From: Stichopus chloronotus
Lineage: Eukaryota > Echinodermata > Holothuroidea > Aspidochirotida > Stichopodidae
NCBI GenBank assembly: GCA_021234535.1
Contig: CM037840.1
Span: 15,641,415-15,705,414, forward strand
DNA: 64,000 nucleotides
Direction of reading: 5' to 3'
A program made the translations under genes and the position numbers. Under the pieces are notes generated by a model, which was given only the letters and a program-made list of their open reading frames with translations, made no database searches and was not told the origin of the DNA. This document shows positions 11,621 through 22,960 of this stretch, one piece after another; within the stretch, counting starts at the first letter, position 1; each line of letters opens with the position of its first letter.

Positions 11621-12675
11621 TTAAAACAAATTCACTGTATCGATAAGGAACCGAGATCCAAAGTGGTTATGCATTTGTACGCCCCGTAATGGCTCCATCG
11701 AAGTTCTTGGAAGAGCTGCCTGAACAAGAGCATGTCCAATGGAAGCTACTATCAGAGTGTCCTTTTCCTCATTCATAATGACCCTCAGCAGCAGTTTCGC
11801 GCTCTCGGGGATGTAATCTAAGTTCTCGTCGACCGACGATACGCCTTTTGCCGTTGGATATGCTTTAGATAATGCTCCCATTAGCTTTATGTCACTCCTT
11901 ATCAGTTTTCCTGCAGCAGTTATTATGGAAAGCTTCTCACACTCTGAATCCTGGTGTTTCGGTGGTTTGTAAAACGTAAAACTCCTGTAAAATTGACCAC
12001 ACTGTGTTGGTAAACGTTACCACATTTGGTTATGATGGAATCCCCAAAATGGTCAAGAAGCTTCTTTCTCATGTGTACAGTGCTGTAGGGGACATCATAA
12101 AATTCTTTCATTTTATTGACAAGATCTGAGAGAGTAGCCTGTGTGTCATCATTTTCACTCGAATATTCGGCAACTTTAGCAAACGCTGATGCTTGGTTCT
12201 GGTCTTCAGGGCGTCCAGCGACTCTTTTGCTCTGTGGTTTATTAGTGAAATATTGTGGGATCTGCTTATGTGTCCGTAAGTTGACACTGCAAGCCTGGTG
12301 GTAGATTGCGTCGGCAGCGTGCAAATCGCTTACTAGAGCTAATCTTCCCCTCACGTGGTTCGCCCATTCGTCAAGATGTCCGCGTTCTTCGCAAACGGAT
12401 TCAATTTTCTATTGAAATTCAAATGTTTTGACAGGGAAATATTGATGCTTGCTTTCTTTTTGAAAAACAGGTTGTCAGCAGAAAAAACAGTGCTCACTGA
12501 ACTCGAAGTGGTCAGTTTGTGAACGAAGTGTGCGCTTTGAGCCACTTTCAGTTGTCGATTTCTTATCGCTAGCAATAGAAAGTTTGTTGAAATAACGTTT
12601 ACGACATTTCTGGTGAACTCTCGATCTCTGTCCTATTGATATGGTAATATGGTCCCCGCGTTTTTTTACTTGCAT
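11621..12675 (-). pseudogene. Broken transposon-encoded ORF
   Basis: Three collinear minus-strand segments in different frames. First, 12675-12475 reads ISIGQRSRVHQKCRKRYFN and ends HFEFSEHCFFC, a possible zinc-binding start. Second, 12354-11923 has DLHAADAIYHQACSVNLRT, KQIPQYF and a LSDLVNKMKEF...LLDHFGDSI section. Third, 11881-11621 has VDENLDYIPESAKLLL, ASIGHALVQAALPR and VQMHNHFGSRFLID. The order and motifs match an uncharacterised multi-domain protein family that I recall as highly repeated in cnidarian, mollusc, fish and echinoderm genomes. The downstream catalytic half is not visible. Frameshifts make it non-functional. The name and superfamily are unassigned. Confidence 0.75.
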
Positions 12676-13890
12676 CTATTATTCCTTTAAGGCCTTTCTT
12701 CCTTAATGTCACAACGTCTACATCTTCGTCCTTTAGGAGCGAATATTGGCAAAGAACGCAAACATCCATTCTATAAATGGAAGAGAAAGTAGGACTTTAG
12801 AAGCACTCTCTAAATGAGAAGATTGAGTTATTCGTTCTACCCTTTGGTAATGTGTGTCATTCACGAAAATTGAAAATAATCTGAGACATAACTAATTTAC
12901 GAAAGACGTGGGCGTATCAAGGATTTTTCAATAAGGGGGGCGCCGTAGTGGGGGAGGGGTCACAGGGGAAGGGGTTTCCCCTCACCTTTGTAAAATTTTC
13001 GCTTTTGGCAGAAAGCTGAGATGCAAGATGGTGCAATATTTCATTTATTTTTCAAAAAAACAATTTTTGTATTGTTTCATGCATGATGGCCAACCAGGGG
13101 CGCGTGCGTGTTGGGAGTGATTCGTGGTAAGGAGTTAACTTATGGGCAAGTCAATTTTTACCATAAAGGAATTCTCTGGGGTGGGGATCTTCTAATTTCT
13201 GTCAAGTGATGGTCGACCCGACACTTCCCGTAGGTATACCACTGGTCATGTGTACTCAACACAACATACAGTAAAAAAAAAACAAGATGTAATAACTGGT
13301 TTCTTTTTTCAAAAATGTAGAGGTGCTTCACAATTTCATTTATTTCAAACATTCAATTATGACATTACCTGCTAAGAAACGTATTATCCAATAGAAAACC
13401 ACCACTAATCTTTTGTTTTTAGCATAGGCCTACCCTAAATTTCGTACATTACACAAAACCAGAACCCGAGATTTCCACCGCTAATGGAGACAGTTTTTCG
13501 GCCAGTGGTAATTTACCAGAAGCTGGACACTAACGAAGGAAAAATCCAGTTTTTCACTTTGCTTCAAAATGCTGAATAATCGTTTCCCCGCCTCCGGTAT
13601 GCCATATATTTAATACATTAGCAACATTTAATCCGGTAGGAATATGCATGGCACGTATAGACATCCGTAGATACTAAAACTAGGGCGCGGTTCAGTTACA
13701 CGTTATTAGTGGACCTATTATATGTAGGCTAACTTAACGCTAGGCTAGATTCAGTGTATTCCCCCAATAAAAAAGAAAGGGATATCAAAACGTCCCTAAC
13801 CAATGGTTTCAAGTATGGTGTCTTGTACTTTTTGGCTACATCACGTTAAAACTTTAGTCTACAAGTCTGGGTTAATGGACTAGGCTAGTC

Positions 13891-14247
13891 CAGACTGGAA
13901 AGTTTGCCTTGAGCACGCAAGTTCTGGCCCGCGCAGCTTCCCATCCTCGAATCGGACACCTGACCGGGCAAGAGCCTGCTTGCCGCTTGATCTGGCCTCG
14001 CACGTAGAAGAACGGTAGTTCGCGGCCGCATTATAATAGCCTACTGTGCATGTGCGACCTATCGTAACACACTATTACATAAGCAAATTGGAGGCTATAT
14101 CGAGAAAATTTCCCGCTTTTCCATAAGTTGTAATACTTTTTCTGGTCGTAACTTGAAGGATTACGCTAATTTTACTGAGCTTCGGTCGCGCACGAGCTAA
14201 ACAATCTTCAGCCACTTGCCCGCGCAAAATGAAAACTTTCCAGTCTG
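13891..14247. mobile_element. 357-bp MITE-like element nested in the transposon
   Basis: CAGACTGGAAAGTTT at 13891-13905 is the exact inverse of 13233+1000 to 14247 on the right, that is 14233-14247. The interior is GC-rich with CGCG-containing words near both ends and has no ORF. The CAG-starting termini suggest a hAT-type non-autonomous element, but a clear 8-bp target duplication is not visible. Similar CTAGGCTAGT words flank both sides. Confidence 0.65.
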
Positions 14248-14745
14248 GGTCCGACTAGGCTAGTACTAGGAGGCTAGGCCCGAACGAGCCTAAGTTAATA
14301 ATTAACGTGAGCCTATTTTAAGGCCTAAATTAACTAAGTATGCTCAGCTAGGCTAGTCTAGCAAAGTTGTTTTCCCGAGTTTTACTCGTTATTTTTAAAA
14401 AGTTGCAAAAGAAATCATGATTACTCACCTCAATAATAGAGCTAGAAAAATAGACTATCATCTACGAAGTGACAGTATTAGTAGTGATATCAACAATGTC
14501 ATGCTCATCTAAATCCGAAAGTTCGTCCGTGACCCGCTAGCTGTGAGAGTAGTCATAGCAACGAACTTGAAGGAAGTCGTAATACACCTCCAGTTGACGT
14601 ACCGTAGCTGATTATGAACACGTTCAAATCAGTCCCGAAAGTGATATTTGAAGCTGAATATTTTGGTGCTTCCCTAATGCAGATTCATGTCGATTTTTAG
14701 TATGTTATTAAGAATAATTTATTCTATCGATTTCCATTCACATAT

Positions 14746-14792
14746 TTTCTGTTGCAATTTGTTTAAGGTCAAACCTTATTTTGACTGGACTA
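14746..14792 (-). repeat. Right terminal inverted repeat of the transposon
   Basis: In reverse complement it begins TAGTCCAGTCAA and carries the same 25-base inner block as the left end. It is followed by the right GTA target copy at 14793-14795. Confidence 0.92.
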
Positions 14793-14795
14793 GTA

Positions 14796-15307
14796 ATCAA
14801 TGGGTTAAGTTTTGCAAGTACAACAATGGGAGTATTCACTTTAAATTTCACGGACCACCAGTGAGAATCAGTAGGGTTGCGACTGTGAAAGAAATACGTT
14901 ACTTGGCTGACGAAATAGATGCGATAAGAGGCGGTCCAGAGGTGTATTTGGTGATATCTGTCTGGGCCCACATGGGCATGCCAGATCTCGAATTTTACAG
15001 ATCCCGTTTGGAAGCTATAAAAGTACCAATTAATCGATTACTGGACAGAAGTTCGCACACTAAGGTGATAATAAGAAGTACGAACACGAGGGAGCACACT
15101 ATTGGTTCATTTTTACTCGCATCAAGTGATTGGGTAGCGTTACAATTAGAGAAAGTTTTAAGGGACGTATTAAGTAAAGACGAACGAGTGTCCTTTTATG
15201 ACGTATGGGACATGACACTGGTTCAAGGGACACGTGAATCGGTCCATCGGCGATCACCAACATTAGAGCAGTTGATGGACTATTTGCTGACCATGATTTG
15301 CCAGTGA
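14796..15307 (+). pseudogene. NXPE-A exon 4, right part
   Basis: Continues exactly where the left part stopped: NQWVKFCKYNNGSIHFKFHG, then EVYLVISVWAH, EFYRSRL, KVIIRSTNTREHTIGSF, ending at TGA 15305-15307. The catalytic DxxH of copies B and C is ESVH here, so the Asp is lost. The C-terminus is three residues shorter (MICQ rather than MVCYGDH). The frame is otherwise open, and it reads through the transposon end upstream. Confidence 0.9.
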
Positions 15308-18300
15308 TAACCACCAATAGTCAATGATGATGAGAAACTGAAATTTTCCTCTGTCGTATGATTGAGATGCATCAAGATGTACCGCAACACCTTGCATTCC
15401 CCTCACTCTTTGCAAATGCTACTCCATTCGTCCAAATGTCTTTTCAGAATCAAGAAGAACGAAATTGAAGGGCCGAGAACTCGCACTGTTTCCTTGTGCA
15501 GATGAATGAATGCCGTTGGGTGGTTGCAGCGCAACTATGTCCGACGAGGATCATGAGAAGTTTATGTATTTCAGATGCGTCCTCTACTCAAAATTTTGGA
15601 GACGTCTCTAGAACAGACACATCATGTAAACATAAATGTCAAGCAGTGCAACTTAAAGAGCCAGTATAACTTGTCGAAAGTATCCTCCGTACGTGCCTAG
15701 TTATATCGATTCCACGATCTTGATTTTCATTGTATGCACATGCGAATAGTGTTATGTCATGTGACCCACTAGGACTTCTATGTTTCTGTGAAGTTTGTGA
15801 CATTTTTCAATGGACTACGGCATATTTTTTTTTCTTGTGATATTGAATGTAGGTATACAATCACTATTATACAATTAGACTTTAACACCATTAAAAAAGG
15901 CTAACTGTTTCTCCGAAGAATCAAGCAGTCCTATGTATCAACCACTAATTAATTACATTTAATATTAAATTACATTTATAATATAAATATCGCAGTAAAT
16001 TCGAAAAACATTTTCTGTGAGATTAACGCCTTAATGTAGTCTGTTCTTAACATTGTCCTTATTATTCTATTGAAGAAGGAATTTTGTGACCTGATCAGGT
16101 TTTATCTGAGAACCCTTCCTATGTAATGCTGGGCATATTCTGGTAGCATAAATTTAACACAGTGGTACGGTGTGTTCTTATGTTAAAATGTATAGCAATC
16201 TTTATTCCTTTTTGTAAATACAGAAAAATTTTCATATTTCGTTGTAGTTATAGAAAAGTGTTAATATTTATTATTTCATTTTTGAAAACCGAGAAGTTGT
16301 TACTATCGTTTTCCTTTAAATATATTTTTAAGTGTTGTTATTTTCAAATATAGAACGATGTTTAAATGGAGAACAATTCCTCTAATGAAAGTGTGTATGT
16401 GTGGGTAACCTTTCCATACCCCATGTGGCCACGTCGTTTATGTCACACCCCCCCCCCCCCCCCCGTTAGTAACAGTGTGAACGGTATTGTCATCTTAAGT
16501 AACTAAGAAAGTGGTGTTATATCTGGTACATGAGACCGATAAGAAATCATTTATGCTTGTTGCAAACTTTTCTTCAGAACAGAACGCTATCATTCACTTG
16601 CAAAGCCAACCAGATGTCTTTTAAAAAAGATCATAATGATACATTCAGTTTATTGCATTTTGTTTCCATATATCAGTAGGTCTATAACATAGGTAGGCTT
16701 GTTGCCAGAATTCAAGTTCTGTCTTGATTCACCTTTGGAATATCGTAGCACTCAGTCTGAGACTCAAATTTATCACCTCCCCTTTCCCCACCCACACGAG
16801 CACACTGTGAGTTGTGATCAAATTCATCTCTCGGTCAAAACAAAGATCATGAGGTAGGAAACAAATGAGATTATGTAGCTAACGTTACACGGGTTGGATT
16901 TCTTGCGATTGGTTATTGCAGTACGCCACATATTCAGAGAAAAGTCGAGCGTTACGTTACAACATTAAAATAACCCATGGTGATCCAAACTGACATCTGC
17001 GTTTGGTTTTCGCGCGTTAAACACCTTTGCTGGCAGTAAAAGTTGTCCCAACATACTTTTTCCTAAGCCTTTCGTTACAGTAGGCCTACTGTTCAAAGTT
17101 ACAAACGTGCCATTCATTCATTTACAAGCATGTCATAAACCCCAGTGTTGACATCATGATAACATTACATCTTTCTCATTGGACTTTAGCACTCCCCTCT
17201 TGAGCAATTCACTTTTGTTTGTTTGTTTTCTCCCCCTTATCGTCTGCATGTGCATTTGTCTACATACAAGCGAGCGGGGGCATCTGCAAGGGAACCACGT
17301 AGTCCATGATGATGGATCCCATTGGTCAATCAGTGTACCGTATCAATTTGTTTCAACACTGTCACTGTCGAGTCCACAGCTGTGAGAACGATACCTTTCA
17401 GATTGCAAGATGCCGCTTCCCACTGTTTCTTTTCTAGTCAATTTCAGCTTTCTTTATTTCTTAGGTCACAAGTATGAAAATTCCACTTCCACTAAGAACA
17501 ATGTATTTTTTTCTCTTGAATTTCATATTATGAAAAGAGGGCACAAATAGCTCCCTCTCCTCTCAAAAAAATGAGGACATGTAGCCCTTCCTCTCGCCTC
17601 AATATCGACGCCCATGTCTGCCGGAGCTCAGCAACACCTTTCCCGACCATTTTTTTTTGTGTGTGTGTCATTGGGCTGCTCATGACTTCAGTACAGTGAC
17701 TTCGGGCCTATGCGCAGTATCCGGGTGCGGACGGATTCTCTGTGGCACTGCTGACAGACCTGCAGTTTTGAAGAGAAATAAATATCTGGAAACTTACTCT
17801 CAACAACTTTGTCCTTAGGGATCCTCCGGCAATCAAATTGCCCCCCCCCCCCTCGATTATCTTACTATTAATGTAGTAAGTTGCCAAAGGGGACCTACAT
17901 AAATGTTGACTCTATGCGTGGGTGGGTGTATGGCAGATGGCCGTATTGCGGTGACGGTGATGGTGAGTGGTGTACTACTGCTAACCAGAAATACCGCACC
18001 CCAGAACCATGGAACAGTGTGCAGTTAAATATCTATGACATACACACAATGTATGAGGCAACTAGCGCACAGGGTACTAGTGCTAGGGACCCTAAATGCA
18101 GGTTATACGAAATGCACTAAGCACTTCAATTCAGGTGCTAAATAAAAGCAAACCCACAAGCCAAAAACAGCAAGGCAGTGCAATGGACATAGACAAGTTC
18201 GCTTTGCAATTACCCCAGGCAAGATTGGCAGAGCGCACAAGGGCTGCCTGCCAAAATACTAAAAAGCCCTTTATAATAACAGTCACGCAACTGCTCCTAA

Positions 18301-18871
18301 GCGAAAACCAGGCAATACAAATGTAATTATATATACAACCACCCTGTCCAAGAAACACTCGAAATATCTATATGAGGACAAGAAGGTAGAACTGCCCTAC
18401 AAAAGGAAGTATGTAAGGAAGCAACATGTCGTACAACAGTGTAAGGTAATAAAAATGTTATTGAGTGGCTTAGCTGTGCTGCAAGAGGCTGTGTAGTAAA
18501 AGAAAGAATAACCACATGGCTCCACGTTTATAAGACCTGGTGGCCCTCTAATTAACATGTGCGGTCAACCATGTAAAGGAAGTTCCCCTGGCTAGCTGGA
18601 GCAAAATAGAGCAGGGTAAATTAACTAATAAGCTGACCAAAACAAATAAAGTTTTCCGGTGGTAAGTCATTGTCACTACAGTTTCAAGTCTCTGATTTAT
18701 CTCCGCTTCTTGAATAAAAAAAAATATTTGCACTTCTTCACTCTTCTGGCACAAACCCTTCACAGACGAATTGACCAAAAAAAAAAAACGACAAAATGAA
18801 TTTCACAGTTGATGATTTAAACATAGAAGGATAGGTTGCATCAGGCGCCTAACTACTTATAAACAATAGAG
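15308..18871. other. 3' flank of NXPE-A, no gene recognised
   Basis: AT-rich non-coding sequence with a 17-C run at 16448-16464 and a 12-C run at 17841-17852. Short open frames (16162, 17179, 17881) have no recognisable domains. Confidence 0.45.
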
Positions 18872-19252
18872 CTAGGGACACAGCAGAACGATATAACGAT
18901 AACGATAGACTATAACATCTTTCCCAATAGCGTGGACACACCACAACGAAGCCAGTCACGATATCGTTGGTACTATGTTAATGAAGTGTGTATCCCATCA
19001 TTGTAGGTTATTGGAAACCCATCAAGCTCGACGGACACTTTGCAGTGACGCCAGATGTAAGCAACCTCTGATTAGTCCTTACATTTATCGTGTAGTTTCT
19101 GAAGAAAATATCGCTTCTGAGACGATTCTAGGGACATCGTTTTCCCCTGGACCATAATATCGTTGAGAAGGGTGACCTGCCCAACATACATTGAACTACA
19201 ACGACATTTTTATTTTTATCGTTTATCGTTATCGTAACGGTGTGACCTAGAC
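18872..19252. mobile_element. MITE-like element with ACGATAACGATA ends
   Basis: The left end, CTAGGGACACAG then ACGATATAACGATAACGATA (18872-18907), and the right end, which reads TCTAGGTCACACCGTTACGA then TAACGATAAACGATA in reverse complement (about 19252-19219), are imperfect inverted repeats. No ORF lies between. Boundaries are approximate and no target duplication was verified. Confidence 0.55.
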
Positions 19253-19663
19253 TTGACACCGCTCGAGACACTAAGTAGAAATAGCTAACATTGTAAATTG
19301 GGTGTACTATTTATTTACTATTTATTTTATTATTAAGAAGGTTTTGAATTTTTCCTACTTTTTCCTTTTTATTTTTTTTTCTAGGTAGGCTTAATTTGTT
19401 TTCTTTTCCTTTTCTTTCCCAGACTTGAAAAGTATTTATTTTATTTTTTATTGTCCTTCCACTCCTAAATAGCTTATTAAAGATTGCTGAAAGTTTATTT
19501 AATTTTGTACCAATATGTTTAATTATATTTTGTCTTGTTCACAAAGAGTGTGGAGACTAAACTTGAAACTATTAAAACAAATCCCTCCTCATCAGTCTCG
19601 TGTAGGAAAATAGCATGTGCTATTCAAGAAAATCTTGGGATCATTTGCACACGCTAAGCAAGT

Positions 19664-19867
19664 GAACCCTGTGATAAATCTGAATTATGGGATGAATCCA
19701 GTTATGAATCAAGTAATGAATCTGAACGCTGTGATGAATCCTGTGATGAATCTTGTGATGAATCCTGTCATATATCTGAATCCTGTGATGAATCCTGGGA
19801 TGATGAATTTTAAACCTGTGATGAATCCTGTTATGAATCCTGTGATAAATCTAAATCTGTGATAAAC
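19664..19867 (+). repeat. 12-bp minisatellite (GTGATGAATCCT)
   Basis: Around fifteen imperfect copies of a 12-base unit keep one frame open from 19617 to 19862 and would encode repeated M-N-P-V. It has no neighbours suggesting a gene. The open frame is best explained by the 12-base period, a multiple of three. Confidence 0.85.
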
Positions 19868-20049
19868 TTTGAATCATAAATGATAGGATAGCTCCAGGTT
19901 GGTCTCTCGATGGTAATGACAGCATCCCTCTTAAGGTAGCATACCACCATTGCATGAAATAAATTCACGAGATAAGCCGCGATTCTCGGTATATATGCCT
20001 AAAATAATCGGCCGCGATTTTATTTTTGTAATGTTTTTAGTGGTGAAGA

Positions 20050-21030
20050 ACACCAATTAAAGTACAGATAATATGAACATCGGGACAATTTAAGGAACCC
20101 TAGATTGTTCCAGAAAATCTTAGGTTACCCAGTGATAAAACTTTTCAAAAGGGTGGAACCACCACTCTGAAGTCGCACCCTTTCTAGCTCAAAATCCAGG
20201 CTACAGACATAGGGAAATTTCTAAAATGTCATACCAGAGAGGACAGATCGTTAGCTATCACATGATAGGTAGAGAGCGCTTGGTATGATGTTCTTTGCAT
20301 ACGCGACGAACCTTCGAATGTCCCAACGTTAGTGCGTATGTCAATGGGAAAAAATTAAACGGTGACGTGCAAGTTGCAACTTTCATTTCTACGCTTTATA
20401 TTTTTAGTTTTCGTAATTAGAGGCCGAAAGTCACATTTACAGTGCAGAGGCTATGCTACAGAGAAAAGTCAGCAAGGATTCGCAACCTAGATACCATGTC
20501 AACTGTAGTGTATGATTGAACGAACGTCACCACAGAAACTACAGTCTCCTGTGATAACATCTTACCATTGTAATTGTTCAGGAGGTAACTACTACTGAAG
20601 AAAGTTGAAAATCTCTGCGTTAGTATGTGACAGTTCGGTAGCATATTATTGCTCTGAATAATTGGTTCATCAAAAAAAGTACTTAATCTGTATATAATCC
20701 TTTCTTCCTCTGACCAGTTTACCTCATTATTTGCTACAGTTCATGATTTTCGATCTTAACGGGCAGGTCAGAGGGCCAAATTTTAAGCAAGAAAAAAAAA
20801 TCAACTAACTTTAAAATGTACTTTCTTTACTGAGAGAGTCGAGGCAACTCGAATGTTGGAGCTCGGTTGACGCAATTCTCTCTCTTTGCAGGAACTCTAC
20901 TTTAAGCATGTTTCAACCATTTTCTCATTACATGAATCTGAAGTTTAGCAGCAGCAAGCACATAGCCTTCCACTTAGGTCAGGCATACGTCTCTCACATC
21001 GTTCAGAAAACTTACAGAGTCTTCCTGTGG
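20050..21030 (+). repeat. Segmental-duplication block, unit A copy 1
   Basis: Aligns in the same orientation with about 35660-36750. Shared words include GTACAGATAATATGAA, GGGTGGAACCACCACTCT, TTTTCGTAATTAGAGG, TTAGTATGTGACAGTTCGGT and GTTCAGAAAAC, in the same order. The two copies lie downstream of NXPE-A and NXPE-B respectively. It is non-coding as far as I can see. Confidence 0.85.
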
Positions 21031-21736
21031 TAAAATGTAACACATGATTTCAAATTATTGTGAGATTAGGTTGGGGTTTAGTGGTTCACAGTCGTGATGT
21101 GACTGCCCCAGCGACGGATACCTTACGTTAGTAACAGTACGCAGAGCCAGAGAGAGAGCGTGAGAGGTGTCAGAACCGAGAATCCAGAGGAACAGAGTTT
21201 CCTTTGATTTGATCAGAATCCTATTTATTGATGATTCGACTGGCACACACAAATCAATTTGATTTAGTTAACGAAGATGATTGCAAGAGAGAAACGAAAG
21301 GACGGAGACAGAGAGAGTTTAGAATTAGATTGGTGACACAGGCCTACATAATACACGGAGACGGACGATGTTCACACTTCGATATTCAGAGAGCCAGTGT
21401 CCGGCCTTGTTGCTGACACCCAACCTCGTGTCGTGGCAATTGGCGGGGTTCTATGATGACGTGGTCTATGTGACAGGGTTGACCAATCACAGGACAAATG
21501 GTTGACCTACTTAATGATGTGAGACGGTTGCCATTTGTGATCTACCAATCAGCAAAGCACTGCCCAACCTTTCTGAAAACAGGGCCTACGTTTTCTATTT
21601 TTAAAGTATTGCCTTGTCTTATCTGACTGTCTAGGCCTAACATTTAAAGACAAAAGGAAGAATTGAAGACAAAATAGATGAATCACTGATAATTGGATAT
21701 AATATAACTTTTAAGGGCTTTCTTGAATCAGTTGAA

Positions 21737-22125
21737 TCAGCTTTGCCTAGTAATGTAAAGGAGTACGGAGTTCGAGAATTTGGCACCTAGATATCTGACA
21801 CTTTGCTGAGATAATTTCATTCTAAAAAATGGGATAGAGATAGTATCAGATCTTCTAGTAGGATCATGGTGAGTAGCAGAACGTAGAGAAATGAAATGTC
21901 GGCATATAGGGAGGACGTTATAATTCATACATTTACATGTAAAAGTTCAGGTGTGATACCTATTCGAGTCATAGATATTTAACATATTCAAATTAGCAAA
22001 AAGTGGGTTTATATGACTAAGATAATGTTTGTTCAAAATAAGGTGAGTACATCTTTTCTGAATAATAAAAAGTGGCTGAATGCTTGAGCCATAGTTACCT
22101 CCCCATACGAGAAAACGAAAGGTAA
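21737..22125 (-). pseudogene. LINE reverse-transcriptase C-terminal fragment
   Basis: Minus-strand frames read WGGNYGSSIQPLFIIQKR and HYLSHINPLFANLNMLNIYD (about 22120-21970), then ICRHFI...THHDPTRR and SVRYLGAKFSNSV (about 21910-21740). This is the order typical of the end of Jockey/CR1-like LINE pol (WG..Y...L.PL...QKR, then PLF, then RY.G..LWN). It is broken by a frame change near 21930. It is a dead scrap. Confidence 0.65.
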
Positions 22126-22599
22126 GGAAGAATAAGAGTATTATAACAGGGTTAAACCTTTCCTCTTCATATATTGCCTTCCCTTCTTCATCCTTTGAGA
22201 TATACTCCGACATTTTAAATCATCTTCTGGTCGGGCAATTACTGCAAAATGCTTGGAAAAATCCAACTTCGAAATGATCTAACCGAAACCGCCGTTTATT
22301 TCACTATACGGGCGGATAGTCGGTCCGGAGCGAATGTCCGGTCCGTAGCATTCCTAAAAAGAACCGCAATTTCGTAATGTTTGAAATAGTGTCGTTTAAC
22401 AAAATACGTACATTGAAGTTCCAAACTCCACTAATACTTGTTCGTCATATTCTTTAAATAAGTGCATTTTATTCATAGCTCTTTATGTTTCCATCATAGA
22501 GCTACAAAATGTCTGCCTTGTGTTCATAAAACAAATGTTATCACTTCCATTGGAATTGCATTGCGCGGTTTTCCTCTTTGCCCAGTCACCAGTGCATGG

Positions 22600-22960
22600 C
22601 ATCATTAGAGATTATTTCGCCTTTCTGTCCAGTCTATTTCTATGGTTTGTACAAATACGTAACTGCATATTGACATATTTGGCGTGGTATACATTCATGT
22701 AGGACTCCATTACAATCAATTGATACACAGGGTCTAATGTTTATGGAATTGAATGTCTGTAATGCTGTTACGTCTGAACCACCAAATTACTGATACTATC
22801 CATGTTGGCATTGGTACCAAAGAAAGTCATTTTAAAAACAAAAGACAATAAGTCTTTTCCAGGTACGTGCAAGAAAGAAGGTTCTAGGGGCCCCTGATAT
22901 GCAAACATGAAGTTGCCTACATCACTGATACAATCGTTGTAGCCAGTGCACTCTAAAGCA
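22600..22960 (+). repeat. Segmental-duplication block, unit A copy 2
   Basis: Aligns with 41560-41945 in the same orientation, including CTGAACCACCAAATTACTGA (exact), ATTGGTACCAAAGA and CCCTGATATG. It extends the A/B duplication about 7.6 kb past the end of NXPE-A. Confidence 0.8.

Larger units (their letters stand above)
10818..14792. mobile_element. 3975-bp DNA transposon inside NXPE-A exon 4
   Basis: The intact sibling exon reads ACCGGTAATCAATGGG, whereas copy A has ACCGGTA, then the insert, then GTAATCAATGGG. The insert is therefore bounded exactly and flanked by a GTA duplication. Its ends are inverted repeats beginning TAGTCCAGTCAA, then a 25-base perfect inner match. A broken minus-strand ORF (12675-11621) belongs to a protein family I have seen in many invertebrate genomes as transposon-like repeats. 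The superfamily is not settled: a 3-bp duplication would suit Academ or Harbinger-like groups, but the termini do not decide it. At least one smaller element is nested inside. Confidence 0.92.
4920..15307 (+). pseudogene. NXPE-like pseudogene, copy A
   Basis: Remains of an NXPE family gene (type II membrane protein with a neurexophilin-like domain and a C-terminal PC-esterase domain). Exon 1 is 4920-5072, exon 3 is 10128-10300, and exon 4 is split into 10525-10817 and 14796-15307. No plus-strand exon 2 exists between exons 1 and 3; an exon 2 lies on the minus strand at 8637-8175 inside the same interval. Lesions seen directly: the inverted exon 2 with a 29-nt frameshifting deletion, TGA at 10206-10208 in exon 3, and a 3975-bp transposon in exon 4. 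The catalytic DxxH Asp is also replaced by Glu. Apart from the insertion, exon 4 sums to 805 nt, in frame, against 814 in copies B and C, so decay may be fairly recent. A truncated transcript cannot be excluded. Confidence 0.9.

Noticed and set aside
14738..14971. Minus-strand frame over NXPE-A exon 4
   Set aside because: Antisense shadow. The same frame appears opposite exon 4 of copies B and C because the exon itself is conserved.
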